Of a stretch of DNA of 64,000 nucleotides, positions 44,881 to 53,555 are shown in pieces. Under the pieces are notes generated by a model. It made no database searches. It was given only the letters and a program-made list of their open reading frames with translations, and was not told where the DNA came from. Origin of the DNA: JAJEFO01 sp022819605 (GTDB taxonomy: Bacteria; Pseudomonadota; Alphaproteobacteria; Rhodobacterales; Rhodobacteraceae); NCBI GenBank assembly GCA_965221545.1, contig OZ244901.1, positions 2,976,001 to 3,040,000 of the forward strand. The letters are read 5' to 3'. Position 1 is the stretch's first letter. The number at the start of each line of letters is the position of its first letter. The position numbers were made by a program, and so were the translations under genes.

Positions 44881-46482
44881 TCAATGATTGCCCCGGATCA
44901 AGTCGCTTGCCTTCTCGGCAATCATGATCGTCGGTGCATTCGTGTTCGAGCCCACAAGGCTCGGCATGATCGAACTGTCGCAGATGCGTATCCCGTCCAG
45001 GCCGCGAACCCGGCATTGCGGATCGACCACTGACATCTCGTCGCTGCCCATCTTGCACGTGCAGGTCGGATGGTAGGAGGTGCGCCCGAACTGTCGTGCG
45101 TAGGCTTCGTAGTCCGCCTGTGTCTTCACGCCATCGTCAGGATACCTGATGGTCCTGATGTATTTTTGCAGCGAGGGCTGCGAAAAAATCTCGCGACTGA
45201 CCTTCACGCCTTCGACGCTTGTCCTGAGATCGTCCGGCTCGGCCAGGAAATTCGGATCCACGACAGGCGGTGACGACGGGTCGGCGGAGCGCAGCCGCAC
45301 AGTGCCACGGCTCTTTGGCCTGATCGTGTAGGAATTGAGCGTGATGCCGGACGAGCCTTTCGGCACGCTCGGAACGCCGGCCTCCGCTCCGGCACCTGCA
45401 AGGAAGTGGAACTGCAGGTCGGGCACCGGCTTGCTGTCATCGGCAAACCAGAACGCACCGCCCTCGACCACGTTGGACGTGATCGGACCCGACCGGAACA
45501 GGACGTATTCCATGCCGGCCCAAAGCGCCCAATGCGGCTTGTTGTACTTGTCCAGGCTGTAATGCCCGTTCAACTCCGCCACGATGTCGATGCCGAAATG
45601 ATCGTTCAGGTTTTCACCGACGCCTGGCAGGTCGTGCACGACATCGATGCCGTGCTCGTGCAGGTGCGCGGCAGGCCCGACGCCTGAAAGCATCATGATC
45701 TTCGGAGTCCCGATCGCCCCGGAGGTCACCAGGATCTCAATCTCCGCCCGTGCCGACTTGCGTTCGCGACCGCTGGAATACGCGACACCGACGGCGCGCG
45801 TGCCCTCGAACGTGATGCGTTCGACGAGGCAGCCGGTCTCTACACTCAGGTTCGGCCGGTCCAAGACCGGCCTCAGGTAACCAACGGCAGCGGAGCAGCG
45901 TCGACCGTGTCTGGACGTGGTCTGGTAAACGCCACAGCCGGCCTGCACCTGCCCGTTGAAGTCCGGGTTGTACGGAATGCCGAATTCCTGGCAAGACTGC
46001 ACGAATGCGCGCGTCATCGGTTGCGGATCGGGTATGTTCGAGACCGCGAGCGGACCGTCAGTCCCGTGCCAGTCGCCCGCAAGAATGGCATTGCCTTCCG
46101 AGCGGAGGAAATACTTCTGTATGTCCTTGAACGCCCAGCCATCGCAGCCTTCCTGATCTGCCCAACGGTCGTAATCCACCGGGTTGCCGCGGGTGAAGAC
46201 CTGCGCATTGATGGACGATCCGCCACCGATCACCCGCGCCTGTGCGTAGGCGATTTCACGGTTGTTCGCGTGTTTCTGAGGCGCCGTCGCGAAGCCCCAG
46301 GTGTGCGGTCCGTCCGTCATCTTTGCGAAGCCGACCGGCATGTGTATGAGCGGATGCCGGTCCCTGCCACCTGCCTCGAGGAGGAGAACCCGCACGCCCG
46401 GGTCCTCGCTCAACCTGCTCGCCAGAACGCAGCCTGCCGACCCGCCGCCGACAATTACGTAATCGAAGCCTGTTTCCGTCAT
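44881..46482 (-). CDS. GMC-family FAD oxidoreductase (choline dehydrogenase-like)
   Basis: A 533-residue flavoprotein with FAD motif VIVGGGSAGCVLASRLSEDPGVRVLLLEAGG, ARVIGGGSSINAQVFTRG, the GMC signature TSGAIGTPKIMMLSGVGP, and SYHPTCTCKMG plus GSNTNAPTIMIAEKASDLI holding the catalytic His and Asn. It is a paralogue of the GMC protein at 13938-15539 and has the same length. It should oxidise an alcohol or sugar hydroxyl. The gene stands alone on the minus strand, convergent with an aldo/keto reductase gene. Confidence 0.9.
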   Translation of the reverse strand: MTETGFDYVIVGGGSAGCVLASRLSEDPGVRVLLLEAGGRDRHPLIHMPVGFAKMTDGPHTWGFATAPQKHANNREIAYAQARVIGGGSSINAQVFTRGNPVDYDRWADQEGCDGWAFKDIQKYFLRSEGNAILAGDWHGTDGPLAVSNIPDPQPMTRAFVQSCQEFGIPYNPDFNGQVQAGCGVYQTTSRHGRRCSAAVGYLRPVLDRPNLSVETGCLVERITFEGTRAVGVAYSSGRERKSARAEIEILVTSGAIGTPKIMMLSGVGPAAHLHEHGIDVVHDLPGVGENLNDHFGIDIVAELNGHYSLDKYNKPHWALWAGMEYVLFRSGPITSNVVEGGAFWFADDSKPVPDLQFHFLAGAGAEAGVPSVPKGSSGITLNSYTIRPKSRGTVRLRSADPSSPPVVDPNFLAEPDDLRTSVEGVKVSREIFSQPSLQKYIRTIRYPDDGVKTQADYEAYARQFGRTSYHPTCTCKMGSDEMSVVDPQCRVRGLDGIRICDSSIMPSLVGSNTNAPTIMIAEKASDLIRGNH

Positions 46483-46693
46483 CTACCCGATTCCATGGTC
46501 GCCAGACACGATTCTGGCCTTGCTAGAGATGTTTCGCGCACAAAGATCACTGTGCCGCAAAGGCAATTGGGCGCCGGCCCGGTGCGCCGTCGGCAATGTA
46601 CAGGCTTCTCCGAAATGCGCGATGGAGTTGCAGTCGAAACGTGAAGCCCTGTCCCCTCTACGATGTAGTGTCCAGCTCGTCATGGACATCGTT

Positions 46694-46999
46694 TCAGCCT
46701 CCATCGACCGAAGACGGCACGTCAAGCCATTGATGCAGTGCATCGCCGGTAACCGGATCCTCTGGAGGAATGGGCGGCATCATGATCCGCTTCGGTGCCT
46801 GGCGAAACAGTTCTTCCGGCAGCAACATTCTCCTGGATGTTGTCCCAGTCATGGCCAACGGGATAACCGCCCCCATCAAGATGTCCTCGGAACGGTCCAC
46901 CGTCTCATGGCTCGCTCCGGCCTGCATCACGATGACGTTGCCGCGCCAGAGATACCATGGGCCAAGGAAAGCAGGAAGATACGGCGGAAGACCGTCCCT
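46694..46999 (-). pseudogene. C-terminal remnant of an unidentified gene
   Basis: The minus strand is open from just after a TGA near 47000 and reads LPPYLPAFLGPWYLWRGNVI, then VMQAGASHETVDRSEDILMGAVIPLAMTGTTSR and PKRIMMPPIPPEDPVTGDALHQWLDVPSS before stopping at 46694. The even residue composition and lack of a sensible start suggest the tail of a once longer protein. I do not recognise the family. It lies between the GMC oxidoreductase and TetR genes. Confidence 0.45.
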
Positions 47000-47193
47000 T
47001 GCTCAACGCATTTCGCGATGAAAGACGAGGACGCTCCTCTCTCTCTTTCCGAGCCCAAAATGAAGCTCTGATTCAGTCTCGCTTGCGACCGAATTTCCCC
47101 GACATGCCAACTCGCAGCGAGTCGCGGTGATTCAGTTTAGCAGCGCACTACCTATTTACTTCTTTCTTCTCTTTCTTGCCAAGTGGGCTATGA

Positions 47194-47871
47194 ATGACAC
47201 CTAACGCGATACCTGAAAGTGAAGGAACGCACGTGAAAGTTGTGGAGGGACGGCCCCAGGGCCGCGACGCAAACGCAACCAAGGCCAGGATTTTTGCCGC
47301 CGCCAAATCGGAATTCGCGAGACTTGGCCTTGCCGGTGCGCGCGTGGACGAAATTGCCAAGCAGGCCTGTGCAAACAAGCGCATGATCTACCACTACTTC
47401 GGGGGCAAGGAGGCGCTGTTCCGCGCGGTTCTGGTGGAAGCCTATCTGGACATTCGAAACGCCGAACAGGAACTGGAACTCGACCACCTTCCGCCGCGCG
47501 AGGCCTTGGAACGTCTTGTGCGGTTCACTTGGGCGTATTACCTCGACAACCCGGAATTCATCACCTTAGTCAACAACGCGAACCTTCATCGTGGCAAACA
47601 CCTGGAGAAGTCCGAGGACTTGCGGACGGCGAGCCGCAGGTTTGTCAGCATGGTTCAGGAAATCCTGGACCGCGGCGTTGCCGATGGCGTCTTCCGCCGG
47701 GGAATCGATCCGGTGCAACTCAACATCACGATCGCGGCCATCGGCTATTACTACCTGACCAATCGGTTCACCGGCACGATTCTCTTCGAACGCGACTTCA
47801 TGGAGTGCAAAGCGCTTGAAGATCGCCTCGCATTCAACATCGACACAGTCATGCGACTCGTGCTTGTCTGA
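47194..47871 (+). CDS. TetR-family transcriptional regulator
   Basis: A 225-residue regulator. The N-terminal helix-turn-helix covers about residues 25-70 (ATKARIFAAAKSEFARLGLAGARVDEIAKQACANKRMIYHYFGGKEALFRAVL), followed by a helical ligand domain with YYYLTNRFTGTILFERDF near the end. The start may be ATG 47194 or GTG 47233; both leave the DNA-binding domain intact. It lies in the middle of the 38-53 kb catabolic genes that share a 16-bp dyad, of a size common for TetR operators, so it is the best candidate to bind them. No copy of the dyad precedes its own gene. Confidence 0.88.
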   Translation: MTPNAIPESEGTHVKVVEGRPQGRDANATKARIFAAAKSEFARLGLAGARVDEIAKQACANKRMIYHYFGGKEALFRAVLVEAYLDIRNAEQELELDHLPPREALERLVRFTWAYYLDNPEFITLVNNANLHRGKHLEKSEDLRTASRRFVSMVQEILDRGVADGVFRRGIDPVQLNITIAAIGYYYLTNRFTGTILFERDFMECKALEDRLAFNIDTVMRLVLV

Positions 47872-48022
47872 CGGCGTTGCGGGTTCCCGGTCCGAAAGAC
47901 TTGTCAGGATTCTCAGGTCTGCAATTCCGTATCGCCGATCTTCGTCGCGGAGCTTCCAGCCTGCAATCCGGTACCGGGGACGCTGCCGTTGATCGTGTCG
48001 GCAGACAGCACCATTCGTGCAA

Positions 48023-48460
48023 TCAGGCCGGCGAAATGCCAGGCTGCCATCCCGGAGAGGCGAGCTCGAAGCCGGAAAACTCGAAGGCGGGTGCAACCGT
48101 GCAGCCGACAAGCGTCCATTCGCCAAGAGAAACCGCGCTCTGCCAGCAGCCGACAGGCACCACCGCTTGCGGTTCTGCTGCATCGCCTGTGCCGAGCAGC
48201 CGCTCAGTCACGGTCATGCCATCGGCACACAGCGAGAGACGCAAGGGTGCACCGGCATAATGGTGCCAGATTTCGATTGCGTCGATGCGGTGCCACGCCG
48301 ATGTCTCGTCGGCTCTCAGGAGGTAGTAGATCGCCGAGACCGCGCCACGCCCACCATTGGGTGCCGGAGCGCGGAAGGTCTCGCGATAGTGGCCGCCCTC
48401 CGGATGCGGCTCCAGCCTGTAGCATTGAATCACTTGGTCGGCATCCATCGCCGCCTCCAC
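48023..48460 (-). CDS. cupin family protein (DUF985)
   Basis: A 145-residue cupin of the DUF985 group: VIQCYRLEPHPEGGHYRETFRAP, AVSAIYYLLRADETSAWHRIDAIEIWHHYAGAPLRLSL, VGCWQSAVSLGEWTLVGCTVAPAFEFSGFELA. The conserved His and Glu residues would hold a metal or ligand. ATG 48448 (MDADQVIQ) is an alternative start. No reaction is established for the family. Confidence 0.85.
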   Translation of the reverse strand: MEAAMDADQVIQCYRLEPHPEGGHYRETFRAPAPNGGRGAVSAIYYLLRADETSAWHRIDAIEIWHHYAGAPLRLSLCADGMTVTERLLGTGDAAEPQAVVPVGCWQSAVSLGEWTLVGCTVAPAFEFSGFELASPGWQPGISPA

Positions 48461-48638
48461 CTCTGAGTGCGACCCCCTTTGTGCCGCTGATCGAACGCGC
48501 CATCCAGCTCACTTGATCGTTCCGCCGGATCCATGACCACCTAACAGCGCCCGCCCTTGCCGGCATTCACGTCAATCCCTACGGCTTGCAGGCACAGCAT
48601 CCTGTATCAGACCGTCCGCACCGCGCTTCCGAATTCAG

Positions 48639-49493
48639 TCAGCATTGGGTCTTGAATCGCTCCACAATCGTGTCCAGGACTTCCGCCGGATCCCGTTGCC
48701 ACCAGTTGCCGGCCGAGAAGACCTCGACTTCGCACGCGCCCTGGTATCCCGCGCCTTCAACGGCACGCCGGATGTTCTTCAGGTCCGCGACGCCGTCGCC
48801 CATCATTCCGCGGTCCAGAAGCATGTCGCTGGTGTCGGCAAGCCAATCGCACAAATGGTATCCGAGAATCCGATGCGGGCCGCCCGCGGTCAGCGTCTCG
48901 GACAAGGTCGTATCCCACCAGACATGGTAGACATCGACGGCCACGCCCACGTTGTGCGCTCCTACCTCGTCGCAGATGCGGATGGCCTCGGCCACCGTAA
49001 ACAGGCATGTCCTGTGGCCGCCGAACATCGGGTTGAGGGGCTCCAGGGCCAGATGCACGCCGCACTTTGCCGCGTATTCCGCGAGAATTGCGACGCGTTC
49101 TGCCAGAAGCTTCTGGCTTTCCTCGACGCCTTTCGTGCCACGTTCTGTGCCGCCGGTCACAATGGTGAGCACATCGGTCCCAAGTGCAGCCGCCATGTCG
49201 ACCGACTCGCGTGCCTCGTCAAGCGTCACAGGAGCGCCGGGACCGGTGATGTACGGGGTTCGACAAAGCCCCACGACCCTCATGCCGCTGGCGCGGACGC
49301 GCTTGCCGATTGCCTGCGCGCGCATGCCGATCTCGCGGCGCCAAAACACCAGGCCGCCAAAGCCACGCTCGGCGCAGGCGTCGATCACTTGTTCCACAGA
49401 CCAGCCCGCCCCGCAGCCTTCCAGGTTATGGCCAAGCGTAGCCGTGTTCAGGGCCAGCACGCTGAGGTCGCCCGTGAAATCACGCAATGCCAT
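48639..49493 (-). CDS. sugar phosphate isomerase/epimerase family protein (xylose isomerase-like TIM barrel)
   Basis: A 284-residue TIM barrel of the AP-endonuclease-2 / sugar isomerase group: WSVEQVIDACAERGFGGLVFWRREIG, VGLCRTPYI, DVLTIVTGGTERGTKGVEE, VHLALEPLNPMFGGHRTCLF, VGVAVDVYHVWWDTTLSETL, YHLCDWLADTS and ACEVEVFSAGNWWQRDP. The Glu, Asp, His and Glu at the strand ends match the metal-binding set. ATG 49493 overlaps the end of the DUF993 gene by 14 bases, so they are coupled. It would isomerise or epimerise a keto-sugar or inosose-like compound. Confidence 0.85.
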   Translation of the reverse strand: MALRDFTGDLSVLALNTATLGHNLEGCGAGWSVEQVIDACAERGFGGLVFWRREIGMRAQAIGKRVRASGMRVVGLCRTPYITGPGAPVTLDEARESVDMAAALGTDVLTIVTGGTERGTKGVEESQKLLAERVAILAEYAAKCGVHLALEPLNPMFGGHRTCLFTVAEAIRICDEVGAHNVGVAVDVYHVWWDTTLSETLTAGGPHRILGYHLCDWLADTSDMLLDRGMMGDGVADLKNIRRAVEGAGYQGACEVEVFSAGNWWQRDPAEVLDTIVERFKTQC

Positions 49494-50631
49494 AGAGCCC
49501 CATGAGCGTCCGCATCCGCGCAATGGCGCGATCCGGGTCCGAGAGAATTCCGGCCTGATCCGCCAAGCGGAAGCAGTCGACAAAGTAGGGCAAGGGCCGC
49601 ATCGACTGGGCACCCGCCGGCATCACGAAATGATCCTGGAATCCGTTCAGCCATGCAAGGAATACGATGCCTGTCTTGTAGTACTGCGTGGGCGCGCGGA
49701 AAATGAGGCGCGCCAAGGGGACTGTCGGATCCAGCGTCGCGCGGAAACCCGCCTCGTCCCCCCGTCCCAACTGGCCAACGGCCTTGCCGACAGCCACAGC
49801 CAGCGGATCGAAGATGCCGAGCAGCGCATGACTGTACCCGAACTCGTCGCCGGCGATCAGTTCGGGGTAGTTGAAGTCGTCGCCGGTGTACATCTTCACG
49901 CCTTCCGGCAGGCGGCGGCGCATCACGATCTCCTTCTCCTTGTCCAGGAGAGAGATCTTGATGCCATCGACTTTCGCAGCGTTCCCACCGATTACGGCGA
50001 GCGCCGTCTCAAGCGCGTCCTCGAAGCGATCGCCGCTCCAATAGCCCGCAAGTGCCGGGTCAAACATGTCGCCCAGCCAATGAAGGATCGCTGGCTGGTC
50101 GCAGGCGGCCAACACGTCCGCGTAGACCCGAACGTAATCTTCCGGCTCTTGCGCGACCCGCACCAATGCACGACTGGCCATGATGACCAGACGCCCGCCA
50201 ATGTCCTGAATTGCCTCGACCTGTTCCAGGTACGCGCGGCGAACGTCGTCGAGGCTTTGGGCGTCGCCCGGCATCAGGTGGTCCGTGCCGCAACCATTGA
50301 ACACCAAGGCGTCTGGGAACTCCGCCTTCGTTCGCCGCATGAGTTCCAGCGCCTCCGGCCATTCGAGCCCCATTCCACGCTGCGCAGTGTCCATCGCTTC
50401 AGCGATGCCGAGCCCCAGACCTGCCAAGTGGCGGCGAAACGCCATTGTCGCTTCCCAGTCGAGCGTTGCCGGTCCGGACGGATCGTTGTCAGTGAAAGGA
50501 TCTGCCACCACGTGCGCTGCGGAAAGCACGACACGGACCGGATCGGGACCTAGTGGCTCAGGCTCGATAGGCGTTCCCTGCATGACGTAGTCCTCGAGCG
50601 AGCCATCACTGCCGGGAAGTGAAATCTTCAT
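49480..50631 (-). CDS. DUF993 family protein (dihydrodipicolinate-synthase-like aldolase)
   Basis: A 383-residue protein matching DUF993. Features are VRVVLSAAHVVADPFTDNDPSGPATLDWEATMAFRRHLAGLGLGIAEAMDTAQRG, FNGCGTDHL, QPAILHWLGDMFDPAL, AKVDGIKISLLDKEKEI and MYTGDDFNYPELI. The KIS lysine corresponds to the Schiff-base lysine of the DHDPS/KDG aldolase barrel. It is commonly found beside sugar isomerases and oxidoreductases, as here, and probably performs an aldol cleavage or dehydration. ATG 50631 follows the SDR stop by one base. Confidence 0.83.
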   Translation of the reverse strand: MKISLPGSDGSLEDYVMQGTPIEPEPLGPDPVRVVLSAAHVVADPFTDNDPSGPATLDWEATMAFRRHLAGLGLGIAEAMDTAQRGMGLEWPEALELMRRTKAEFPDALVFNGCGTDHLMPGDAQSLDDVRRAYLEQVEAIQDIGGRLVIMASRALVRVAQEPEDYVRVYADVLAACDQPAILHWLGDMFDPALAGYWSGDRFEDALETALAVIGGNAAKVDGIKISLLDKEKEIVMRRRLPEGVKMYTGDDFNYPELIAGDEFGYSHALLGIFDPLAVAVGKAVGQLGRGDEAGFRATLDPTVPLARLIFRAPTQYYKTGIVFLAWLNGFQDHFVMPAGAQSMRPLPYFVDCFRLADQAGILSDPDRAIARMRTLMGLYGIA

Positions 50632-50632
50632 T

Positions 50633-51403
50633 TCAGAACCTCGACACCAGCATGCCGCCGTCGGCATGTATGACCTGACCGGTCGTGTAGGGAAGCTTCC
50701 CGGACGCGAGCGACCCGATGATTTCGCCCACTTCCTCGGGTTGCCCTACGCGCGGAACGAGCGTCAGCCCCTCCTCCGCCCTGCGCACATACTCGTTGAT
50801 CATCGGCGAAGTCATGTTGGTATCTATGACCCCAGGCCGCACATCATAGACCGCAATGCCCTCGGCTCCGAGCCGCACCGCCCAAGCCTTGGACACCATC
50901 GCCGCTCCCGCCTTCGAGGCGCAGTATTCCGCCCGCGCGACGGCGACCGCCTCGGCATTGGACGAGGTGACGTTGATGATGGAATGAAACAGCGATGCGT
51001 CCCGTTCCCGAGCCAGCAGCCTTTTTGCAAATGCCTGCGTCATGAAGAACATCGCCTTGGCATTGACCGTCATGCACCGATCCCAGCTTTGTTCGGAAAC
51101 GTCGACAGGATCGCCACGGTTCATCACGCTGACGCCAGCGTTGTTCACGAGCGTTGTCAACGGGCCGATTGCATCTTCCACGCCGGCAATGGCTGCGTCG
51201 TGGGCGTCGATATCCGCCACGTCAAGCGGAATGGCGGCAGCATGTGCACCTGTTGCTGAGACCTGCTCCACTGCCGCTGTCAGTTCTTCATCATCGACCG
51301 GCCCGTTCACCGCCACGGCGAATCCTTGCCGCGCGAGGGCCAAGGCGCTCGCCAAGCCGATTCCCCGGGTCGATCCGGTCACCAGTGCCGCCCGTCCGCT
51401 CAC
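50633..51403 (-). CDS. short-chain dehydrogenase/reductase
   Basis: A 256-residue classical SDR: ALVTGSTRGIGLASALALARQG (NAD(P) motif), LTTLVNNAGVSV, INVTSSNAEAVAVARAEYCASKAGAAMVSKA with the catalytic Ser, Tyr and Lys, RPGVIDTNMTSPM and TTGQVIHADGGML. GTG 51403 overlaps the TGA of the acyl-CoA dehydrogenase gene (GTGA), which fixes the start; the open frame upstream is not coding. It sits in an operon with acyl-CoA dehydrogenase, DUF993 and isomerase-like genes and would oxidise a sugar or hydroxyacyl group. Confidence 0.88.
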   Translation of the reverse strand: MSGRAALVTGSTRGIGLASALALARQGFAVAVNGPVDDEELTAAVEQVSATGAHAAAIPLDVADIDAHDAAIAGVEDAIGPLTTLVNNAGVSVMNRGDPVDVSEQSWDRCMTVNAKAMFFMTQAFAKRLLARERDASLFHSIINVTSSNAEAVAVARAEYCASKAGAAMVSKAWAVRLGAEGIAVYDVRPGVIDTNMTSPMINEYVRRAEEGLTLVPRVGQPEEVGEIIGSLASGKLPYTTGQVIHADGGMLVSRF

Positions 51404-52545
51404 GTTTGCGCCCCGTTCTTCAGGAGCTCGCGCGCAATGATCGTGCGCTGAATCTGGTTCGTGCCCTCGTAGATCTGCGTGATCTTGGCATCTCGGTACA
51501 GCCGCTCCACTTCCATGCCCCTGATATATCCCGAACCGCCGAAGACCTGAACCGCATCCGACGTGCGCTGCACCGCCATGTCGCTTGCGAAGCATTTCGC
51601 CATGCTGCAGGCCATTGTCGGATCCTGGCCCCGGTCGACGCTGTCTGCCGCCGAATGAACGAGGAGGCGTGCAGCGTGGATGTCCTTTGCCATGTCAGCG
51701 AGCATGAACTGGATTCCCTGGAATTCCGAAATCGCCTGCTTGAACTGGCGGCGTTCCTGCGCGTATCCGAGCGCGGCTTCCAGACCCGCTTGAGCAATTC
51801 CGACGGCGAGCGCACCGATGCCCACGCGACCCTTGTTGAGCACTCCCATCATGATGTGAAAGCCCCGACCCTCATCGCCCAAAAGCGCATCACCAGCGAG
51901 TCGCACGTCGGAAAAGGCCAGCGCCCCTACCTGGCTGGCCCGCTGGCCCATCTTGTGCTCCTTGGGGCCTCTTTCCACTCCCTTGGAATTGAGGTCGACA
52001 ATGAAGATTGACATGCCCCGATGCCCGGCTTCCCTGTCAGTGCGGGCCAGAACAAAGCCGACATCAGCCACCGGCGCATTGTGAATCCAGATCTTGCTGC
52101 CGTTCAGGATCCACCCTTCACCGTCACGAACCGCTTCGGTGCGGATCGCTGCAACATCGGTCCCTGCCTCCGCTTCCGTTATGCAGTAGGCAACCTTGGT
52201 CCGTGCCGCGATCACGTCGCCGAGCATGCGCTTGCGCTGTCCTGCAGTGCCGTGTTGCACAAGAAGAGTCGCGATCAACTCGATCAACCCGCACTGATCT
52301 GCGACCGAGGCATATCCCCGGGATAGCTCTTCCATCACCAACGCGTAGGCCAGCGTGTCCAGCCCAGGGCCTCCCATCTCTTCCGGAACGCAGATTCCGA
52401 AGAGACCGAGTCGGCCCATCTCTTCGTAGAGCTCGCCCGGAAACCGCTCTTCCGCGTCAAGCGCCTCCGCGACGGGGCGTATCGCGTTCTCGGCAAAGGC
52501 ACGTGCCGCGTCGCGGACCTGGGCATTCGTGTCGGAAAGCTGCAT
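51400..52545 (-). CDS. acyl-CoA dehydrogenase
   Basis: A 381-residue flavoprotein with the full acyl-CoA dehydrogenase layout. FAD-binding motifs are YCITEAEAGTDVAAIRT and WIHNAPVADVGFVLART; the catalytic Glu lies in ITQIYEGTNQIQRTIIAREL near the C-terminus, with VFGGSGYIRGMEVERLYRDAK before it. It forms an alpha,beta double bond in an acyl-CoA. It is the first gene of a minus-strand operon with SDR, DUF993 and isomerase-like genes, an unusual mixture of fatty-acid and sugar chemistry. A promoter and 16-bp operator lie directly upstream. Confidence 0.92.
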   Translation of the reverse strand: MQLSDTNAQVRDAARAFAENAIRPVAEALDAEERFPGELYEEMGRLGLFGICVPEEMGGPGLDTLAYALVMEELSRGYASVADQCGLIELIATLLVQHGTAGQRKRMLGDVIAARTKVAYCITEAEAGTDVAAIRTEAVRDGEGWILNGSKIWIHNAPVADVGFVLARTDREAGHRGMSIFIVDLNSKGVERGPKEHKMGQRASQVGALAFSDVRLAGDALLGDEGRGFHIMMGVLNKGRVGIGALAVGIAQAGLEAALGYAQERRQFKQAISEFQGIQFMLADMAKDIHAARLLVHSAADSVDRGQDPTMACSMAKCFASDMAVQRTSDAVQVFGGSGYIRGMEVERLYRDAKITQIYEGTNQIQRTIIARELLKNGAQT

Positions 52546-52559
52546 CGCAAGTCCCGTTA

Positions 52560-52575
52560 GTAACTGTATGGTTAC
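52560..52575. promoter_or_regulatory. 16-bp palindromic operator, copy C
   Basis: GTAACTGTATGGTTAC (read on the other strand GTAACCATACAGTTAC) has the shared dyad. It lies 15 bases upstream of the acyl-CoA dehydrogenase start and overlaps the -10 element of the only well-formed promoter seen there, a position expected for a repressor site. Confidence 0.65.
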
Positions 52576-52603
52576 TTTACTCTTGCAGGCCAGTTGCAGT
52601 CAA
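52574..52603 (-). promoter_or_regulatory. sigma-70-like promoter of the acyl-CoA dehydrogenase operon
   Basis: On the minus strand TTGACT (52603-52598) and TAAAGT (52579-52574) are separated by 18 bases. The operator copy C overlaps the downstream edge of the -10 element. Confidence 0.45.
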
Positions 52604-53555
52604 GACCATGTCCCTCACTCTGCAGTTCCTCTTAAAGCGGTCATCGGTAATCGTCTGACCGTTCGGACCCTCGTAGGCCATCACGACAGTGCGGTCACCA
52701 CGCCCGTGGCCCTGTGACCCGCCCGTGATCTCCGTTCGGTGCGTGTAGCCGACCATGCCGGACATCGGCAACCGAATGCCGTCCCCCACAGGTTCCCAAT
52801 TCGTCTTGCCGCAGGATTCCCGCTTCGATGATCGCCCATATAAAACGGTGGCGTAATCCCCAAACGAGAGACAGGGACGGTCCTATCCTTCCCATTCCGA
52901 ATCATCGACCCGGTATCTCAGGGCACGAAAATGGAAGACGACCAACACGTCGGCGAAGCCCAGCGCTCGCGCGAGGTAGCCCTTGCCCTGCACTTCATTC
53001 CGTGCGCAGCGCGTGCGGTCGGCTACTGCGCGCATCCCGCCATGCTCAAGCTCGAAAAATCTGCTCATCGGATTTGCGTTCAATTGCTCTCCTTTTGCCG
53101 GTCCCCATGAGCGAAGTGGCCAAATTCAGCTCACCGGGTGGCAAATTGGCGACTTTTGGAATTTTTCTCGCCGCACACGGCGCGCCTCCGACGGCGTCTT
53201 GGTCCCTGTCTGCGCTCGCGTCGCGCGCGACGCCGGACAGGAGAAGCGGAGCGTGACGGGGTTGCGCACCAGCGCGAGCGGGACGACCAAGACGGCGTGG
53301 GAATGGCCGGCGGACATGCCGTCGGCCGCGAGGTCGGAGAGCGAGAGATCTCGGCGCCCCAAAAAAGTGACGCATGTCAGCTGACTCCGGAGCTCCGTTC
53401 ATCGGCTCGCCCCTCGTCTGTTGTTGTTCCCGCCGCAGTGGATGGCAATGCCAAAATTCCGTGGACTTCGAAGATCCGGGCCAGAATTGCGCGGCACATG
53501 AGTCCTCGTCCTACGATTCGGCTGCGCAATTCAAACGTCTCGCACGATGCTCCAC
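52604..53555. other. long gap, no recognised gene; possible decayed coding sequence on the minus strand near 52577-52890
   Basis: Nearly 1 kb lies between the acyl-CoA dehydrogenase promoter and the end of the deaminase gene. A minus-strand frame ending at 52577 reads WEPVGDGIRLPMSGMVGYTH, then RTEITGGSQGHGRGDRTVV and VRDMVLTATGLQE. It looks protein-like but has no family I can name and no good start, and an in-frame TAG occurs near 52890. The rest shows no supported gene on either strand. Confidence 0.4.

Noticed and set aside
48952..50553. 533-codon open frame on the plus strand
   Set aside because: It lies opposite the isomerase-like and DUF993 genes and is Ser/Arg/Pro-rich antisense sequence.
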